Shown one piece after another: positions 13,273-14,684 of a stretch of DNA of 14,684 bases. The stretch is taken from the NCBI GenBank assembly GCA_964497515.1, contig CAZCCV010000043.1:1-14684 (forward strand), read 5' to 3'. Position numbers and translations under genes: made by a program. The DNA is from CAZCCV01 sp964497515 (GTDB lineage: Bacteria > Armatimonadota > UBA5829 > DTLH01). Each line of letters starts with the position of its first letter. The stretch's first letter is position 1. Below the pieces are notes generated by a model. The model had not been told where the DNA came from and did no database searches. It saw nothing but the letters and a program-made list of their open reading frames with translations.

Positions 13273-14557
13273 CTTCATCTCTAAACTCAAATTCGATTCC
13301 GAGTATGCGTACAGTGTCGCCGTCGGCTGCACCTTGCTTGCGGAGTTCCTTTATGACTCCAACTCGCTCCAACTGCCGGTGAAGTCTTCGCATTGAATAC
13401 TCGTTCATTACATTTGCGCGGGCCACCAGAATATCAACGCGCCGTCCTTCTACCACAAACTCGTGTTCCTCGACTCTGCGAACTTCCCAGCTCTCGGCTT
13501 CAGTATCGGCTGTAAATGTGACTACTTCGTCCTCAGTGATGAGATGCTGCCTTGGTCCCAACCGATCGAACTGCTCTGCAATACTGAAGACGAGTTCTCT
13601 TACACCCTGACCAGTGACTGCAGATATAAGATGGACTTCCTGGCCTGATTCCTCCACGCTTTTTGCTGTCCGAGAGGCAATATCAGCAGCATCAGGCGTA
13701 TCCATTTTATTCAGTGCGATAATCTGGGGCAGCTCTCCCAGTTTTGGGTTGAAGGAGACAAGTTCTGCATCAATGATCTGCAAATCGTCTAATGGATCTC
13801 TTCCGGTGGTGCCAGAGCAGTCGAGTATGTGCACCAGAAGCCTTGTGCGTTCAATATGCCGTAGGAACTGGTGTCCAAGCCCTGCGCCGAGGTGTGCGCC
13901 TTCTATCAAGCCCGGCATATCAGCTACAACAAACGATCGTTCATCGTCGACGCGAACGACACCCAGGTTAGGGATTAGTGTGGTAAAAGGGTAGTCCGCG
14001 ATTTTTGGCTTTGCCGCCGAAATATGCGATATCAGCGTAGACTTTCCGACATTAGGAAAACCTACCAGCCCGACGTCAGCCAGAAGCTTCAGTTCGAGTA
14101 AGATTTCCGACTCATCGCCAGGGTCTCCATTTTCGGCAAAGCGTGGAGTCTGCCGCGTGGAAGACGTAAAATGCGCGTTTCCGAGTCCGCCGCGGCCACC
14201 TTGAGCAACAACTGCCTGCTGCTTGTGCTCAACCAGATCGGCAATTACCGCTCCGGTTAGCTTATCTTTCACGAGCGTGCCCACAGGGATTCTAATAATG
14301 AGGCCGTCACCTTGTTTACCGGTTTTGTTGTTGTTTCCTCCGTCTCCGCCTCGGCTTGCCTTGTAGGTCTTCTGATAGCGGAGGTCTACTAGCGTATTCA
14401 ATCCTTCGTCTGCTTCTAGAATGACATCTCCGCCGCGACCGCCGTCTCCACCTGCGGGACCTCCTCTTGGCACAAACTTCTCGCGGCGAAACGCAATTAT
14501 TCCATTACCACCGTCACCGGCTTTTGTTCTGATTTCTACTTGATCGACAAACTGCAT
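13262..14557 (-). CDS. obg: GTPase Obg/CgtA, large-subunit assembly factor
   Basis: A 431-residue essential GTPase that binds the 50S ribosomal precursor and links assembly to (p)ppGpp level and division. Three domains are complete: the glycine-rich Obg fold (1-158, with AGDGGNG, GGPAGGDGGRGGDV and QGGRGGLGN), the G domain (159 to about 330: GFPNVGKST at 166-174, switch Thr in YPFTTL, DMPG 213-216, NKMD 283-286 and SAV 312-314) and the OCT domain (about 350-427, with the VVEGRRVDILVAR stretch). Start ATG 14557 gives the canonical MQFVDQVEIRTKAGDGGNG N-terminus, although the ribosome site (GGGGTG, about 11 nt upstream) is only fair. It is the first gene of the minus-strand operon. In many bacteria rpmA lies just before obg; here no rpmA end is visible in the 127 nt left. 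Confidence 0.97.
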   Translation of the reverse strand: MQFVDQVEIRTKAGDGGNGIIAFRREKFVPRGGPAGGDGGRGGDVILEADEGLNTLVDLRYQKTYKASRGGDGGNNNKTGKQGDGLIIRIPVGTLVKDKLTGAVIADLVEHKQQAVVAQGGRGGLGNAHFTSSTRQTPRFAENGDPGDESEILLELKLLADVGLVGFPNVGKSTLISHISAAKPKIADYPFTTLIPNLGVVRVDDERSFVVADMPGLIEGAHLGAGLGHQFLRHIERTRLLVHILDCSGTTGRDPLDDLQIIDAELVSFNPKLGELPQIIALNKMDTPDAADIASRTAKSVEESGQEVHLISAVTGQGVRELVFSIAEQFDRLGPRQHLITEDEVVTFTADTEAESWEVRRVEEHEFVVEGRRVDILVARANVMNEYSMRRLHRQLERVGVIKELRKQGAADGDTVRILGIEFEFRDEDAE

Positions 14558-14684
14558 TGGTTACCACACCCCAAAGAGGCAAGTTATTCTAACACATGTT
14601 TGGAGTGTGTGCGATAGAGGGGCAGTAATCCTTAGTGTACTATGTGAGTGTGTAGATTTAGAAAAGGGAGTATCCTTACAGTTG
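14558..14684 (-). other. Upstream region of the obg operon
   Basis: On the minus strand TAGAAT lies about 40 nt before the obg ATG and could be a -10 box, but no good -35 box stands 16-18 nt before it. AACATGTGTT just upstream is a 4+4-bp inverted repeat. No coding end, such as that of rpmA, is recognisable. The operon promoter is presumably here or beyond the window edge. Confidence 0.3.

Noticed and set aside
14558..14684. An open minus-strand frame running into the obg leader, possibly the end of rpmA
   Set aside because: The translation (CKDTPFSKSTHSHS and onward) has no L27 features and stops just before obg; most likely chance.
1..14684. CRISPR array, mobile element, tRNA or defence system
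   Set aside because: No regular direct repeats, no transposase or integrase motifs, no tRNA-like clover pattern and no defence-type domains were seen in any frame.

Overview
The window is ordinary-looking bacterial chromosome of roughly even base composition. It carries densely packed housekeeping genes on both strands, with strong sigma-70-type promoters (TTGACA/TATAAT-like boxes 17 bp apart). I see no insertion sequences, tRNA or rRNA genes, CRISPR arrays or phage genes. The lineage cannot be fixed from sequence alone. Several features fit a monoderm-like or deep-branching Terrabacteria-type bacterium such as Armatimonadota: a LytR-CpsA-Psr envelope protein inside an obg-proB-proA-nadD-rsfS cluster, a LexA-regulated SOS system with an atypical operator, and a non-heme UroD-superfamily paralogue. 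That placement is an inference.

Left part (1-2800): a UroD-superfamily protein on the minus strand and an M17 leucyl aminopeptidase (pepA) on the plus strand are divergently transcribed from two good promoters in one shared intergenic region. Next (2800-3330) is an OsmC-like thiol peroxidase gene. It has a near-consensus promoter and, at the transcription start, a perfect G/C-tract palindrome of the CsoR/CstR/FrmR operator type. A second promoter follows, then an intrinsic-terminator-like hairpin and a TTG-started PHP phosphoesterase whose stop overlaps the start of a YjbQ/UPF0047 gene. argB and an endonuclease/exonuclease/phosphatase-fold hydrolase follow on the same strand.

Centre (6144-7750): lexA has an A-tract/TTGACA/TATCAT promoter and a perfect 18-bp palindrome just after the -10 box, which is probably the LexA operator of this lineage and matches none of the classical SOS boxes I know. 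A small three-helix membrane protein is 10 nt downstream and probably co-expressed. After a 140-nt potentially structured spacer comes an 85-residue stand-alone LuxR/GerE helix-turn-helix protein, closed by a strong terminator.

Right part (7749-14557, minus strand): one long operon reads obg - proB - proA - nadD - LCP protein - rsfS - TPR/membrane protein. It has overlapping or near-abutting genes through nadD/LCP, a 47-nt gap before rsfS and an ATGA overlap at the end. It joins ribosome assembly (Obg, RsfS), proline synthesis (ProB, ProA), NAD synthesis (NadD) and envelope polymer attachment (LCP). It converges on the plus-strand terminator.

Most of the window is conventional. The places most likely to hold undescribed biology are regulatory: the lexA palindrome and its membrane-protein partner, the CsoR-type operator on an OsmC gene, and the promoter-terminator-start arrangement ahead of the PHP gene.
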